A program made the position numbers and the translations under genes. Shown here in pieces: positions 52,066-60,609 of a stretch of DNA of 64,000 bases (position 1 is the first letter of the stretch; each line of letters opens with the position of its first letter). The DNA is from Nocardioides kongjuensis (GTDB taxonomy: Bacteria > Actinomycetota > Actinomycetes > Propionibacteriales > Nocardioidaceae). Location: assembly GCF_013409625.1 (NCBI RefSeq), contig NZ_JACCBF010000001.1, positions 5,583,001-5,647,000 of the forward strand. The letters run 5' to 3'. A model generated the notes under the pieces. The model did not search any database and had not been told where the DNA came from. It worked only from the letters and a program-made list of their open reading frames with translations.

Positions 52066-52437
52066 TCAGCCGAGACCGACCGCGTCGATCTGTCGCTGGA
52101 TCTCCGGCGCCAGTAGGTCCACTGCGTCGCCGCGCAGCGCCTCCTCGGCCCGGCTCATGAAGTGGTGGCCCTCGATGCCGTGCGCCGGCCAGCCCCGGTC
52201 CTGCACGCCCGCGTAGACCAGGTCCGACGCGAACTCGACGCCCATCGGGCCCGCCGTGGCCTTCAGCGAGTCGACGAGCCGGCCGGACTCGACCGGCACG
52301 ACCGGCTGCGCCGCCGACTCCATCCGGGCCCCGATGAGCGCCCACGCCCGCGACAGGTTCCGCAGACGCAGACGCAGAGACGCGAACGCCGCCCGCACCG
52401 GGGCGGCGTCCACGTCCACGTCGAGGATCTGCGTCAC
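52066..52437 (-). CDS. HK97 gp10-like head-tail/tail component
   Basis: A 123-residue protein. AAQPVVPVESGRLVDSLKA is the hallmark PxDTGxLRxS-like motif of the HK97 gp10 family, followed by VYAGVQDRGWPAHGIEGHHF. These proteins join head and tail. The start is GTG 52437, overlapping the tail tube stop, so gene order here is tail tube first, then gp10-like, which is slightly unusual. Confidence 0.72.
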   Translation of the reverse strand: MTQILDVDVDAAPVRAAFASLRLRLRNLSRAWALIGARMESAAQPVVPVESGRLVDSLKATAGPMGVEFASDLVYAGVQDRGWPAHGIEGHHFMSRAEEALRGDAVDLLAPEIQRQIDAVGLG

Positions 52438-52841
52438 GCGGTGACCTTGGTCGGCTCGCCGACGATGTCGATCCGGAAGTCGTAGGTCCAGGTCTCGCCG
52501 GCCTGGCCACCGACCGGAGGCTTCCGCGGGATCTTGCAGTTGCCCGTGTACTTGGGCTTGTTCACGGTCGGGGTGACGCCTGCGCCCATCGGGTCGAAGA
52601 CGAACGCGACCTCGGTGCCAGCGTTGTCCCACAGCATCGTGTGGAACGACGTGCCGGCCAGGTCGAGCAGCGCGGTGATCTGGAAGAACCAGTTCACCGG
52701 GGTGCCGTTGGCGAGCTCGGCGAACGTCTGCGTGCCCGCGTCGCCGTCCTCGTTGTCCATCACCACGGAGGTGCCGTCCGCGTTGAACTGGACGCCGTCG
52801 ACCGTGAAGGTCAGGTCCTTGCCGTCGTACTTGGTTGCCAT
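52434..52841 (-). CDS. Major tail tube protein
   Basis: A 135-residue beta-rich protein starting MATKYDGKDLTFTVDGVQF, with TFAELANGTPVNWFFQIT and WTYDFRIDIVGEPTKVT at the end. Size and pattern fit siphovirus tail tube proteins. It is encoded between head-tail joining genes and the tail chaperones, as usual. Both ends overlap neighbours by 4 nt. Confidence 0.78.
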   Translation of the reverse strand: MATKYDGKDLTFTVDGVQFNADGTSVVMDNEDGDAGTQTFAELANGTPVNWFFQITALLDLAGTSFHTMLWDNAGTEVAFVFDPMGAGVTPTVNKPKYTGNCKIPRKPPVGGQAGETWTYDFRIDIVGEPTKVTA

Positions 52842-53221
52842 CAGGGTTCCTCCGCTAGTGCCTCGATGGAGAGGACCGACCCGACGTACTTCGAGCCGGA
52901 GACTGTGACCACGCCCGGCCGCGACGCGGCCTTGATGTCGTGGTTCTGGTTGAGGGCGCGGTACGCGTCCTCGATGAGGTCATCGATCAGCGCGGCCGCC
53001 GCCTTCTCCCCGCCCTCACGGGGGACCAGCAGCAGCACGTCGACGTTCGCCTTGACCTTCCGGAACGGGATCCGCTCCGTCGCGTCGGGCCGCTTCAGGT
53101 ACGGCTCCGAGGGGACGACCAGAGCGCACGGCGGGGTGATGACCTCGCCGATGTAGCCGAGCGCCTTGATCCCGGCCGTGGTCAGGTCGCTGGTGATGCT
53201 GTCCCGCAGCTCGTTCAGCAC
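52841..53221 (-). CDS. Tail completion/terminator-like protein
   Basis: A 126-residue protein following the connector gene. Segments ALVVPSEPYLKRPD and KANVDVLLLVPREGGEKAAA match small tail-completion proteins with a mixed alpha/beta fold. The start is GTG 53221, one base after the preceding stop. The role is assigned from place and size. Confidence 0.62.
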   Translation of the reverse strand: MLNELRDSITSDLTTAGIKALGYIGEVITPPCALVVPSEPYLKRPDATERIPFRKVKANVDVLLLVPREGGEKAAAALIDDLIEDAYRALNQNHDIKAASRPGVVTVSGSKYVGSVLSIEALAEEP

Positions 53222-53222
53222 C

Positions 53223-53609
53223 TCAGACCACCGCCTCGGTGGTCGGGTTGTGGCCGCCGAACACGAACCGGCCCGCGGCACCGATGCCGAGGAACCGCGC
53301 GATGTCCGGGTCGTCGCGGACGATGCCGGCGTACCCGTCCTCGGACGCACCGACGATCCCGACCGGGGACCGGCGCCGGTCGTAGGTCCGCCACACCAGG
53401 AACGCCGCGCCGAGGACGACCTGCGGGGTCGGGGTGAAGGTGAAGACCTCGGGGTCTCCGCCGTCGCCGACGAGCAGGTCCTTCCGCTTGTCCTCGACCC
53501 ATCCCCGGACGCCCGGGACGATGCCGTCCAGGTCGCCGGCGGGGAGATCGGACGCGACCGAGCCGAGCACCGCGGTGACGGTGCTCGGCTCCAGCCAGGT
53601 GTCGGCCAC
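53223..53609 (-). CDS. Head-tail connector (adaptor) protein
   Basis: A 128-residue protein. The N-terminal part (STVTAVLGSVASDLPAGDLD) and DRRRSPVGIVGASEDGYAGI resemble phage adaptors that sit under the portal. There is no membrane helix. The role is assigned mainly from its place after the capsid genes. Confidence 0.6.
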   Translation of the reverse strand: MADTWLEPSTVTAVLGSVASDLPAGDLDGIVPGVRGWVEDKRKDLLVGDGGDPEVFTFTPTPQVVLGAAFLVWRTYDRRRSPVGIVGASEDGYAGIVRDDPDIARFLGIGAAGRFVFGGHNPTTEAVV

Positions 53610-53611
53610 GG

Positions 53612-53962
53612 CTACTCCGCGTCGTCGGCCTCGAGCGCGGCGAGGAGGTCCGGCTTGTTCTTCCCCGTGGGGACGATCAGGTCGGCCTCGTCGCGGCCCT
53701 CGTTGCGGCGCTCGAGCTCGTCCTTCAGCTCGGCCGCGGTCATGTCGCCCAGCGCCTTCACGCCCGGCTCGTAGCCGGCCGCCCGGGCCCGGCGCACGAT
53801 CGCCCGCGCGAACGCCACCTGACCGCGGACGTCCTCCTCGGCCTTGCGGGCCTCGTAGGTCGCGGCCAGGGACTGCACGTCGACGTGCAGCTCGTCGACG
53901 TTCACCGACGCGATGTACGCGTCGGCCTGCTCGATCAGCTTCTCCGCGCTCATCGAGATCAC
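53612..53962 (-). CDS. Head-associated protein with SAP/HeH-like C-terminal motif
   Basis: A 116-residue acidic helical protein. The C-terminal part (MTAAELKDELERRNEGRDEA then PTGKNKPDLLAALEADD) is a SAP/HeH-like helix-extended loop-helix module known from nucleic-acid-binding and phage head proteins. Such genes directly after the capsid are common in actinophages. GTG 53962 overlaps the capsid stop (GTGA); ATG 53953 is the alternative start. Confidence 0.62.
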   Translation of the reverse strand: MISMSAEKLIEQADAYIASVNVDELHVDVQSLAATYEARKAEEDVRGQVAFARAIVRRARAAGYEPGVKALGDMTAAELKDELERRNEGRDEADLIVPTGKNKPDLLAALEADDAE

Positions 53963-55278
53963 GCCTCGTTGACGATCTTGGTGAACGCCGAGGGCTTCAC
54001 CGTGCCGGAGGCCATGTAGCCGCCGTACGCGAGCTCGACACCGAAGACCTTCGGCTCGACGACCGAGAGGAAGCCGAACCGGTCCTCGTACACCTCGGTG
54101 CGGGACTTCACGCCGACGATCAGGGTCCCGGCCGGGAAGCTCGGCACGATGATCCGCGGGGTGCGGAGCAGGTTGCCGGCGAACGACTGGACGTCGGAGT
54201 CGCCGCCGCCGTTGCCCGCCGTGCTCGCCTTCAGGGCGTCGATGATGACGCCGAGGGTCTCCCACCAGTCGAGGGACGCCCAGATCATGTTGGGCATCCG
54301 GCCCGAGCCCTGGTAGGACTTCCGCGCGGCGCCGTACAGCGCCTTCAGGATCTCCTGCAGGGTCGGCTCGCCGGCGAGCGCCGTGGTGAGCTCCTGCTTC
54401 TGGGTGACCGCGGTCGCGAACGCGTCGGCCGCGGCGTTCTCGGTCTCGAGGCCGTACTGCTCGATGAAGTCGGTCATCAGCGCGTCCCAGACGCCCGGCG
54501 ACGTCCAGTCGATGGACTGGCGGGAGACGTTCGCCCAGCCGCCGTAGGTGTCCTTCGTGAAGGGCACGCCGTCGACCTTGAACTGCCGGTTGGCGACCTC
54601 GGTCTTCTCCGCGGCCTGCTTGCCGACCTGCACGTGCTGCGTGATGGTCGGGCGCTCGAACGACAGGCCGGGGATGCCGCCGAGGTCGCGGGCGCCGATG
54701 GAGCTGATGAACGGCCGAGCGGCGTCGACGTCGCTCATGATCTCGCCGACGATCGTGACCGGCAGCAGGCCGGGGACCTCGGTGGTCGTGTTGTGCGGGG
54801 CTGCCGCGCGGACCAGGGCGCCACCCTCGACGGTCAGGCCGTGGGAGCGGAGGCGAGCGGCCGCGGCATCGATCGACCCGCGGTCGAGCTGCTGGCCGGC
54901 GCGCTGCGCCTTCGGGCTGGCCTTGTACGCGTCGGCCAGGAACTCGCCCGCGCTGCGGTACTTGTACTCGCGGTCGGTGGCCCGCGCGCCGCCGCCGAGG
55001 TTGCCCGCGCCGCCGCGCTCCTCGCCCGGTGCCGGGGGAGCGGTCGGGGTGTACCGGGACGCGGTCTCCTGGTGAGCGCCGCGGAGCTGCTCAAACTCCT
55101 CGAGCGGCGCGATCTGCTCGTCGAGCTGCGCGATCCGCTCACGCTGCGCGGTCAGGTTCGACTGCTCGGCGTCGACCAGGTCGCGGCTCTCGGACTCGAC
55201 CTGCGCCAGCAGGTTGTCGATGAACTCGATGCAGCGGGTGCGCTCCGCGTGGAGCCGAGTGAGGACTGCGTTGGACAT
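53959..55278 (-). CDS. Major capsid protein (HK97 fold)
   Basis: A 439-residue HK97-type capsid protein. The N-terminal delta domain is a coiled coil (LVDAEQSNLTAQRERIAQLD region, about 30-65), followed by a Gly/Pro-rich stretch where prohead protease may cut (about 75-110), and then the coat fold with VPGLLPVTIVGEIMSDVDA, ANVSRQSIDW and IIVPSFPAGTLIVG. ATG 55278 has GGAGGG 5 nt upstream. The preceding 289 nt contain a long hairpin, so this gene may have separate control. Confidence 0.92.
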   Translation of the reverse strand: MSNAVLTRLHAERTRCIEFIDNLLAQVESESRDLVDAEQSNLTAQRERIAQLDEQIAPLEEFEQLRGAHQETASRYTPTAPPAPGEERGGAGNLGGGARATDREYKYRSAGEFLADAYKASPKAQRAGQQLDRGSIDAAAARLRSHGLTVEGGALVRAAAPHNTTTEVPGLLPVTIVGEIMSDVDAARPFISSIGARDLGGIPGLSFERPTITQHVQVGKQAAEKTEVANRQFKVDGVPFTKDTYGGWANVSRQSIDWTSPGVWDALMTDFIEQYGLETENAAADAFATAVTQKQELTTALAGEPTLQEILKALYGAARKSYQGSGRMPNMIWASLDWWETLGVIIDALKASTAGNGGGDSDVQSFAGNLLRTPRIIVPSFPAGTLIVGVKSRTEVYEDRFGFLSVVEPKVFGVELAYGGYMASGTVKPSAFTKIVNEA

Positions 55279-55500
55279 CGGGACCCTCCGGGGTACTCGA
55301 ACGAACGGATGAGGTTCGGTCGGGTGCCTCACGGGTGGTCCCGGGTGGTGCCTCCCACGAGGTGGGGGTCCGGCGCGGGTCCGGCGCGATCAGCGGCGCG
55401 GCCTGTTCATGACGAGTCTCCGCAGCGGACGAGAATCGTCAAACCGCCCCACCGTTTCCGCAGGTCAGCGGCGTGTCGGGGTTGACCGCTCAGAAATCGC

Positions 55501-55533
55501 GAGGACCCCGCCACGCGTCGTGACGGGGTCCTC
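55501..55533 (-). terminator. Long hairpin between prohead protease and capsid genes
   Basis: GAGGACCCCG (55501-55510) pairs with CGGGGTCCTC (55524-55533), with a further inner CACG/CGTG stem and a 3-nt loop. It lies in the 289-nt gap between the two head genes (55279-55567), a stretch with no gene. It may stop part of the upstream transcript or stabilise the capsid mRNA. Confidence 0.6.
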
Positions 55534-55567
55534 CCCGGAGCCGATCCCGGGTTCCTGGCGGGGTAGA

Positions 55568-56179
55568 TCAGGTGCCGGAGCGCAGCTGCTCCAGCGTGCG
55601 GCGCCACTCCTCGGCGCGGGGGCGCGCGACCGGCCGCTGCTCGCCTCCGCCAGCCCCGTCCGCAGAGCGCACGAGCTTCACCGTGGCGTCCTTGTAGGCC
55701 GGCGTCGACACGAGCGAGACCTCGAGCAGGCGCGCCTCGATGCGCCTCATCAGGAACGGCTGGTCAGAGCGGTCGATCCGCTCAGTGCGGATCGGCTGGA
55801 AGCCGACCGACAGCCCGGGCAGGAAGCCGTCGCGGGCCTTGCGCGCGGCCTGCTGCGCAAGCTCGTCCTTCGTGTCGACCCGCCACCGGCCGAGCAGCCC
55901 GTTGCTGCGCTCGGTCCAGGACTCCGCCGCGCCGATCGGGAACGTGCGGCCGTCGTGGAACAGCAGCAGCGGTAGGGACGACGCGGCCTCGCGGATGCTC
56001 TTGGCGAACACCCCGGCGACCATCTCCTCCTCGTACCAACCGACGTTGGTCGCGATGCCGTACGGCACGGCGAGCCCCTCGATCCACGACAGATCCTCGG
56101 TGGTGTCGGTCTCGCGGAACTCCAGCTGCGTGAACAGGCGCGACTCCGGCGCCACCAGCTCGGTCATCAGTGCGGACAT
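55568..56179 (-). CDS. HK97 family prohead protease
   Basis: A 203-residue capsid maturation serine protease. Visible landmarks are GLAVPYGIATNVGWYEEEM, LLLFHDGRTFPIGA (catalytic His in FHD), GLSVGFQPI and LLEVSLVSTPAYKDA (catalytic Ser region). It should trim the capsid delta domain and itself. It overlaps the portal gene end by one base (ATG 56179). The usual order portal-protease-capsid holds. Confidence 0.88.
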   Translation of the reverse strand: MSALMTELVAPESRLFTQLEFRETDTTEDLSWIEGLAVPYGIATNVGWYEEEMVAGVFAKSIREAASSLPLLLFHDGRTFPIGAAESWTERSNGLLGRWRVDTKDELAQQAARKARDGFLPGLSVGFQPIRTERIDRSDQPFLMRRIEARLLEVSLVSTPAYKDATVKLVRSADGAGGGEQRPVARPRAEEWRRTLEQLRSGT

Positions 56180-57429
56180 CAGTCGTTCTCCTCCGGGTCA
56201 GTCTGGTCCTGGGCGTCGTCGTTGGGGTCCTTCGCTGGCGGCGGGGGAGCGGCGGGAGCCGGCGCCGTGAGCTCAGCCGCCGCGCCGCCTACCGGCGCGA
56301 GCCGCAGCCGGGTGCGGGCCTCGTCCTGCGTCATCAGCGGCTTGTTCCCGGTCGCGGTCGTCAGCGTGTTCACCAGCGACCCGAGGTCGTCGGCCTGTAT
56401 CGCCTCACGGTCGAACCGCACCACCGACCCACGCGGCAGCCAGTGCTCCGACCAGCGCTGCTCGAACGGCGTGATGATCCGCCCCAGCGTCGTACGCACC
56501 AGCGTCAGGAACAGCGGCCCCGGGCTCTTGTACGTGTGCGAGCTCGACGGCGCGCCGAGCCAGTAGCCGTCCAGGTTGAACATGTTCGCGGTGTCCTGCA
56601 GGCCGAGCTTCCGTGCCTCGGTGGCCTGCGCGTCGTTTGGCGACCAGCCGAGCGGGATCACCTGCGTGCCGTTGGGGAGGATCGCCGGGCGCCGGCCCGG
56701 GCCGCGGAACTTCTTCTCCCACTTGTCGGCGGCCTCGTCGAGGTCGTCCTCGTCGGGGTCCTTCTGCGGGGTGATGACCGCGACCGAGGGGACCTGCCCG
56801 CCGGCGGTGTCCTGCCGTTCCCGCTCCTCCTGCAGCGCGATCCGGTCCAAGGTGCCGAGGTAGCGCTCGACGATGCCCATCCCGATCCACGGGGTCATCG
56901 GGTTGGCGCCGTTCTGGACGTGCACGACGTCGTCGGGGTTGACCTTGGTCCCGTTCAGCCACCACTGCTGGCGGCCGCGCTCGACGGTGGTGTGCCACTG
57001 CTGCGCGGGGAACCACTTCGCGGCGGCCGGCCAGCCGGCGAACGGGCCACCGGAGTACCGGGCGGTCACCAGGTGCGCGGCGTTGCCGTGGAGGAGCCAG
57101 TCCTCCCACTGCACGGCGGTGAAGGTCGCGAGGTCGAGGTCCGGGTCGGGCTGCTCGAGGAACCGGGGCCGGGACAGCGGCATGATCCCGGCGTACCGGT
57201 CGAGCTGCATCTGCGACCCGAGCCCGCAGATCAGGTCGAGTGCCCGGCCGACGCCGGGGATCCGGCGGGCGGTGGACGCGTCCCAGACCTGCCGGGTCAG
57301 GGTCTTCGGGTCCATGAGCGCCGGGTACAGCGCGGTCCCGCCCACGGCGCGCTGCTCGGCGCGGGCCTCGGCGTACGACGCCAGCGCCCGCTGGATCTGG
57401 TCGTCTCGGCGGCGGCTCCATCGGCTCAT
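56179..57429 (-). CDS. Portal protein
   Basis: A 416-residue HK97-type portal. The features are a middle domain with WEDWLLHGNAAHLV and DDVVHVQNGANPMTPWIGMG, the clip/stem region, and a helix with FEQRWSEHWLP. The C-terminus ends in a Pro/Ala- and Asp-rich tail. It forms the dodecameric DNA gate and docks the terminase. ATG 57429 overlaps the DUF6221 gene stop by ATGA. Confidence 0.87.
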   Translation of the reverse strand: MSRWSRRRDDQIQRALASYAEARAEQRAVGGTALYPALMDPKTLTRQVWDASTARRIPGVGRALDLICGLGSQMQLDRYAGIMPLSRPRFLEQPDPDLDLATFTAVQWEDWLLHGNAAHLVTARYSGGPFAGWPAAAKWFPAQQWHTTVERGRQQWWLNGTKVNPDDVVHVQNGANPMTPWIGMGIVERYLGTLDRIALQEERERQDTAGGQVPSVAVITPQKDPDEDDLDEAADKWEKKFRGPGRRPAILPNGTQVIPLGWSPNDAQATEARKLGLQDTANMFNLDGYWLGAPSSSHTYKSPGPLFLTLVRTTLGRIITPFEQRWSEHWLPRGSVVRFDREAIQADDLGSLVNTLTTATGNKPLMTQDEARTRLRLAPVGGAAAELTAPAPAAPPPPAKDPNDDAQDQTDPEEND

Positions 57430-57701
57430 CGGGCCCACTCCTCGCGGTAGTCCTGGTGGTCGGCGTACACCGCGGCGAGCGAGGCCAGGACCGTCGACTC
57501 TGCCCACTCGACGATGACCTCGTCGTGCTCGTCGCCGTCGCCGACGACGTGCTTGGGGATCATCGAGCGGCGGGCCTCGATCTCCTCGAGGATCGACCGC
57601 TTGGCCTCGCACTCGGCACGGGCACGGCGGCTCCAGTGAGTGCCGATGCTGCCTGCTTCGTCCTCGGCGATCCGCGCCAGCAGGAACTCGGTGATGGTCA
57701 T
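57426..57701 (-). CDS. DUF6221 family protein between terminase and portal
   Basis: A 91-residue protein with the DUF6221 layout: an N-terminal helix (TEFLLARIAEDEAGS), AECEAKRSILEEIEARRSMI, and a C-terminal YADHQDYREEW that is the most recognisable family end. The family is widespread in actinobacterial mobile elements with no known role. It overlaps terL by 4 nt and the portal by 4 nt, so it is translated with the packaging genes. Confidence 0.78.
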   Translation of the reverse strand: MTITEFLLARIAEDEAGSIGTHWSRRARAECEAKRSILEEIEARRSMIPKHVVGDGDEHDEVIVEWAESTVLASLAAVYADHQDYREEWAR

Positions 57702-59302
57702 CCGATCACGAACCTTCCGTAGGTCTCCTCCGGCTCCGGGGCATGGTCGAAGCCCCAGCCGGCCAACGTCTGCGCACCCAGCGCGCTGATCGACTCACCC
57801 GGCCGCGCCCACTGGTGCCGCTGCCAGTCCGCGGCCTTCGCCGCCTCCGTCGCCTCCACCGACACCCGGTGGAACCACGACCCGTCCTCGAGCGCCGTAC
57901 GGTGCCGCGAGCACGCCGCCGGCAGATCCGCCTGAGACACCCGCGTCACGTGCAGCCCGTCGACGGCGTCCAGCTCGTCCGCGACGTCGCGGGCGGCCTT
58001 CGTGTTCGCGACCGCGACCGTCCGGACCGTGCTGGTCGCCGCGATGTGCCGTACCACGCCCGCGATCCACCGCAGCCCCTCACGGACGGTCGGCTCCAGC
58101 CTCGACGCCCCATCGCCCTGCGTCACGGGCGTCTGCGGGATCTCCACGCGCATCGGCCCGTCCGGGCCCCGGAACGCCGCCGACAACGCAGCATCCTGGC
58201 CGTCCTCGTCGACCCACACCCCGAGCGCGACCGGCGCACCCTCCGGGATCCCCACGGTGTCGTGCTGCCGCGTCCACACCGCTTCGTCGATCGCCAGCCA
58301 CGCCCCGGACAGGTCCGCCGCCGACCGGTTCCCGTACGCCCGCAGGAACTCCAGCCGGCCGAGCGCCGGGTCGCCCTGCGTCATGGTCGACCACGCCGAC
58401 CGGATCGCCGCCGGCCGCACCGTGAACCCGTGCGCGCACGGCCGACCCTGCCGCGGCCCCGGGCAGCCCGGCCGGTGGCACACCGCCGGGTGGTTCTCGA
58501 TGCACGCCTGGACCAGCGCGTCGTCGTCCAGGTCCTTCAGCAGGACCCCGCCGACCCGGTCCGGCAGCGAGTGCTCGTAGTAGAACTTCCCGAGCCGCAC
58601 ACCCCGCTCGACCGCGCGGCGGCCGGCCTTCGTCTCCGCGTTCAGCCAGTACGACCGCTCGGTGCCCTGCGTGGACATCTTCAGCGCCTGCCCCGACGAC
58701 GTCGCGAACGCCGGCACGTACCCGGCCTCAACGACCCGCTTCTGCTCCTCGCTGAACGCCCACAGCTCGTCGATCAGCACCAGGTGCGGCGTCTCCGAGT
58801 GCATCGCGTCCTCGTTGGCCGCGAACGGGATCAGCGTGGAGTTGTTCCGCTTCCAACGGAGCTCCTCGTGCGAGATCGACACCTTCCGCGTCACCTGATC
58901 CCGCAGCGGGGACGACAGGATGTCCTCGGTGATGTCCAGCCACCGCCGGCGCGTGATGTCGCCCTTGTGCGCGGCCATGAACATCCGAGCCCGGTCGATC
59001 AGCTCGGCGCGGTGCGTGACCAGCGGCGACTGGATCGCGGTCTTCCCCGCGCGCCGCTCCAGCGTCCCCGTGCCGTCGTCGTACGCCCACTCGCCCGGCT
59101 CCGGATCCCCAGCCTCCTCCGACTGGACCTCGAGGAACACGTCCACGATCTCCCGCTGATGCGGCATGAACGGCCGACCCACCAGCGCCGACGCCTTCGC
59201 CACGATGGGCCCGTACGACGGCCGCTCAGGCGTCCGCGGTGTCGCCCAACGTGGGGGAACCACGAAGGACGAGGAGCGCTGCTCCAGCAGCTCCGCCGTC
59301 AT
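57698..59302 (-). CDS. Terminase large subunit
   Basis: A 534-residue packaging motor. The N-terminal ATPase has a weak Walker A region around ERRAGKTAIQSPL (RRAGKT), Walker B HLVLIDELWAF and a coupling motif around STQGTERSYW. The C-terminal nuclease domain has DLSGAWLAID and VWVDEDGQDAALSA (Asp residues for metals), with a last Asp expected in TVAVANTKAARD. ATG 59302 has GGAGG 8 nt upstream. It overlaps the preceding gene by 77 nt. Confidence 0.9.
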   Translation of the reverse strand: MTAELLEQRSSSFVVPPRWATPRTPERPSYGPIVAKASALVGRPFMPHQREIVDVFLEVQSEEAGDPEPGEWAYDDGTGTLERRAGKTAIQSPLVTHRAELIDRARMFMAAHKGDITRRRWLDITEDILSSPLRDQVTRKVSISHEELRWKRNNSTLIPFAANEDAMHSETPHLVLIDELWAFSEEQKRVVEAGYVPAFATSSGQALKMSTQGTERSYWLNAETKAGRRAVERGVRLGKFYYEHSLPDRVGGVLLKDLDDDALVQACIENHPAVCHRPGCPGPRQGRPCAHGFTVRPAAIRSAWSTMTQGDPALGRLEFLRAYGNRSAADLSGAWLAIDEAVWTRQHDTVGIPEGAPVALGVWVDEDGQDAALSAAFRGPDGPMRVEIPQTPVTQGDGASRLEPTVREGLRWIAGVVRHIAATSTVRTVAVANTKAARDVADELDAVDGLHVTRVSQADLPAACSRHRTALEDGSWFHRVSVEATEAAKAADWQRHQWARPGESISALGAQTLAGWGFDHAPEPEETYGRFVIG

Positions 59303-59612
59303 CGGCGCCACCTCCCCCCGGCGCGTCCGTCGTCCGCACCGGCAGCGTGTCCAGCAGCTCGAGCAGCTTGTCCGACGCCGTCAGCAGCACCCGCTCGTCG
59401 CCACGCCGCGCCGCCTCGTCCACGATCGCCGCCTGCCGATCGGCCACCAGCGCCCGCACCTCGTGCTCCGTCGTCATCCGCTGCGCGTCCCGCGCCTCCT
59501 GCAGCGCCTTCCGCAACGCCGACCGGACCGGCCCCGGCCGCCCCGCGCCGATCGCACGAGGAGCCGAGCCCGGCCCGGTCGACGACTCCGCGGCTCCACC
59601 CACACCCACCAC
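59226..59612 (-). CDS. Candidate small terminase subunit
   Basis: A protein of about 128 residues directly upstream of terL. The central part (GPVRSALRKALQEARDAQRM, then EHEVRALVADRQAAIVDEAA) is helical, followed by LLTASDKLLELLDTLPVRT. It fits the size and place of a TerS, but no clear HTH is seen. The start is uncertain: GTG 59612, 59609 and 59603 are in frame, and ATG 59411 would give a shorter form. The 77-nt overlap with terL is long for this phage. Confidence 0.5.
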   Translation of the reverse strand: MVGVGGAAESSTGPGSAPRAIGAGRPGPVRSALRKALQEARDAQRMTTEHEVRALVADRQAAIVDEAARRGDERVLLTASDKLLELLDTLPVRTTDAPGGGGADDGGAAGAALLVLRGSPTLGDTADA

Positions 59613-59755
59613 GGTAGGGACCGAAAAAGTGGAGCGCACGCCAGCGGCGCGTCGCCAGCCGCCGAGGAGAGAGAGATCGGGCGCGAGTGCCGCCGCGTCG
59701 TCGCTGGCGCGTGAGCCAAAACGGCCCTCGGGTGAGTGTGCTCGGGGCGCTGGTG

Positions 59756-59923
59756 TCAAGCGCTGCGGGGTTCGAGCTTGACGTGGTCGCTGTAGATGGT
59801 GGCTGCGACGGGGTGGCCGCAGGGCTGGGCGTAGGCGCGGCCTTGGCTGTCGATGGTGATGCCGAGGTCTGTGGGTTGGTGGCACACGGGGCAGGGGTCG
59901 ATGGTCCGGCCGGGGGTGTCCAT
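59756..59923 (-). CDS. Small zinc-finger protein (55 residues)
   Basis: A short gene from ATG 59923 to TGA 59756 with 55 residues. It has DPCPVCHQPTD and AQPCGHPVAAT, so two CxxC/CGH half-sites that could bind one zinc ion. The codon usage fits its neighbours and the frame is clean. It lies between the HNH nuclease and the terminase genes. AGGAT-like sequence precedes the start. The role is unknown; similar tiny zinc proteins are common in actinophages. Confidence 0.65.
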   Translation of the reverse strand: MDTPGRTIDPCPVCHQPTDLGITIDSQGRAYAQPCGHPVAATIYSDHVKLEPRSA

Positions 59924-59943
59924 GGTCGTGATCCTCTCATCGG

Positions 59944-60243
59944 TTACCAGCTCCTGCTGGGTGGTGCGGTCCAGGGCTGGGCCTTGCGGCCTTTGTTGCC
60001 GGGGCAGGTGCAGCCGGGGTGGTCGCAGCCCTGTTCGGTGCCGGCTCGGGTGAGGTGCGCCAGCTTCCAGTTGGTGGGGGTGTGTTCGAGGTCGGGGTGT
60101 GTGCTGACGGGGTGGATGTGGTCGATGGAGCCTGAGTCTTGGGCGACGGGGTGGTGGCAGAGCCAGCAGGTGTTGCCGTCTCGGCGTCGGAGGTAGGCGG
60201 TGATGCGGGTGATGGTGCGGCCGGACCAGGAGCGGCGGGTCAT
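59944..60243 (-). CDS. HNH endonuclease
   Basis: A 99-residue HNH nuclease. Structural zinc Cys pairs are CWLC and GCDHPGCTC, and the HNH core is SIDHIHPVS (catalytic DH), with NWKLAH (N) and a later His. In many HK97-like phages an HNH protein beside the terminase is needed for packaging. It lies 330 nt upstream of terS-terL in the transcript. Its start overlaps the zinc protein upstream (ATGA). Confidence 0.87.
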   Translation of the reverse strand: MTRRSWSGRTITRITAYLRRRDGNTCWLCHHPVAQDSGSIDHIHPVSTHPDLEHTPTNWKLAHLTRAGTEQGCDHPGCTCPGNKGRKAQPWTAPPSRSW

Positions 60244-60503
60244 CAGGCGCGGTGCTCGCCCTCGTGTCCGGCGGGCAGTCGGCAGGGTTCGAGCGGCGGA
60301 TAGCCGAAGTCGCTTCCGGGGCCGGTGTCGCCGCAGGGCGTGGTGCTGGCGATGGTGACGTGGAGCTGGCGGCCGCAGGTGGTGCAGGTGGCGGCGGGCA
60401 TGGTGGGTTCGGTGTCGGGGTGGTCGGGGCAGGCCTGCACTTGGATGGTGCCGGTGATGCTGGTCGGGGTGAGGTCGGGGATGGGCGGCTGGTGGTGGGT
60501 CAT
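60243..60503 (-). CDS. Small zinc-ribbon protein
   Basis: An 86-residue protein. CPDHPDTEPTMP and CTTCGRQLHV give a CxxC-type zinc site, and the C-terminus PCRLPAGHEGEHRA is a motif found in many small actinophage proteins. ATG 60503 has AGGAG 6 nt upstream; an earlier ATG (60569) is less likely. It is the first gene after the iteron region in the direction of transcription. Confidence 0.65.
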   Translation of the reverse strand: MTHHQPPIPDLTPTSITGTIQVQACPDHPDTEPTMPAATCTTCGRQLHVTIASTTPCGDTGPGSDFGYPPLEPCRLPAGHEGEHRA

Positions 60504-60609
60504 CGGTGCTCCTGGTCGGTGTGCTCGTGCGCGGTCTGTACTTGGTGCTCTCAACCCGGGGTTGGTCACGGGTCTGTTAGGGGTCTGTCTCTAGTTCCTG
60601 TCCGATTCC

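Noticed and set aside
53434..55485. Long plus-strand frame opposite the capsid gene
   Set aside because: Antisense shadow; the minus-strand capsid gene has a clear family match and ribosome-binding site.
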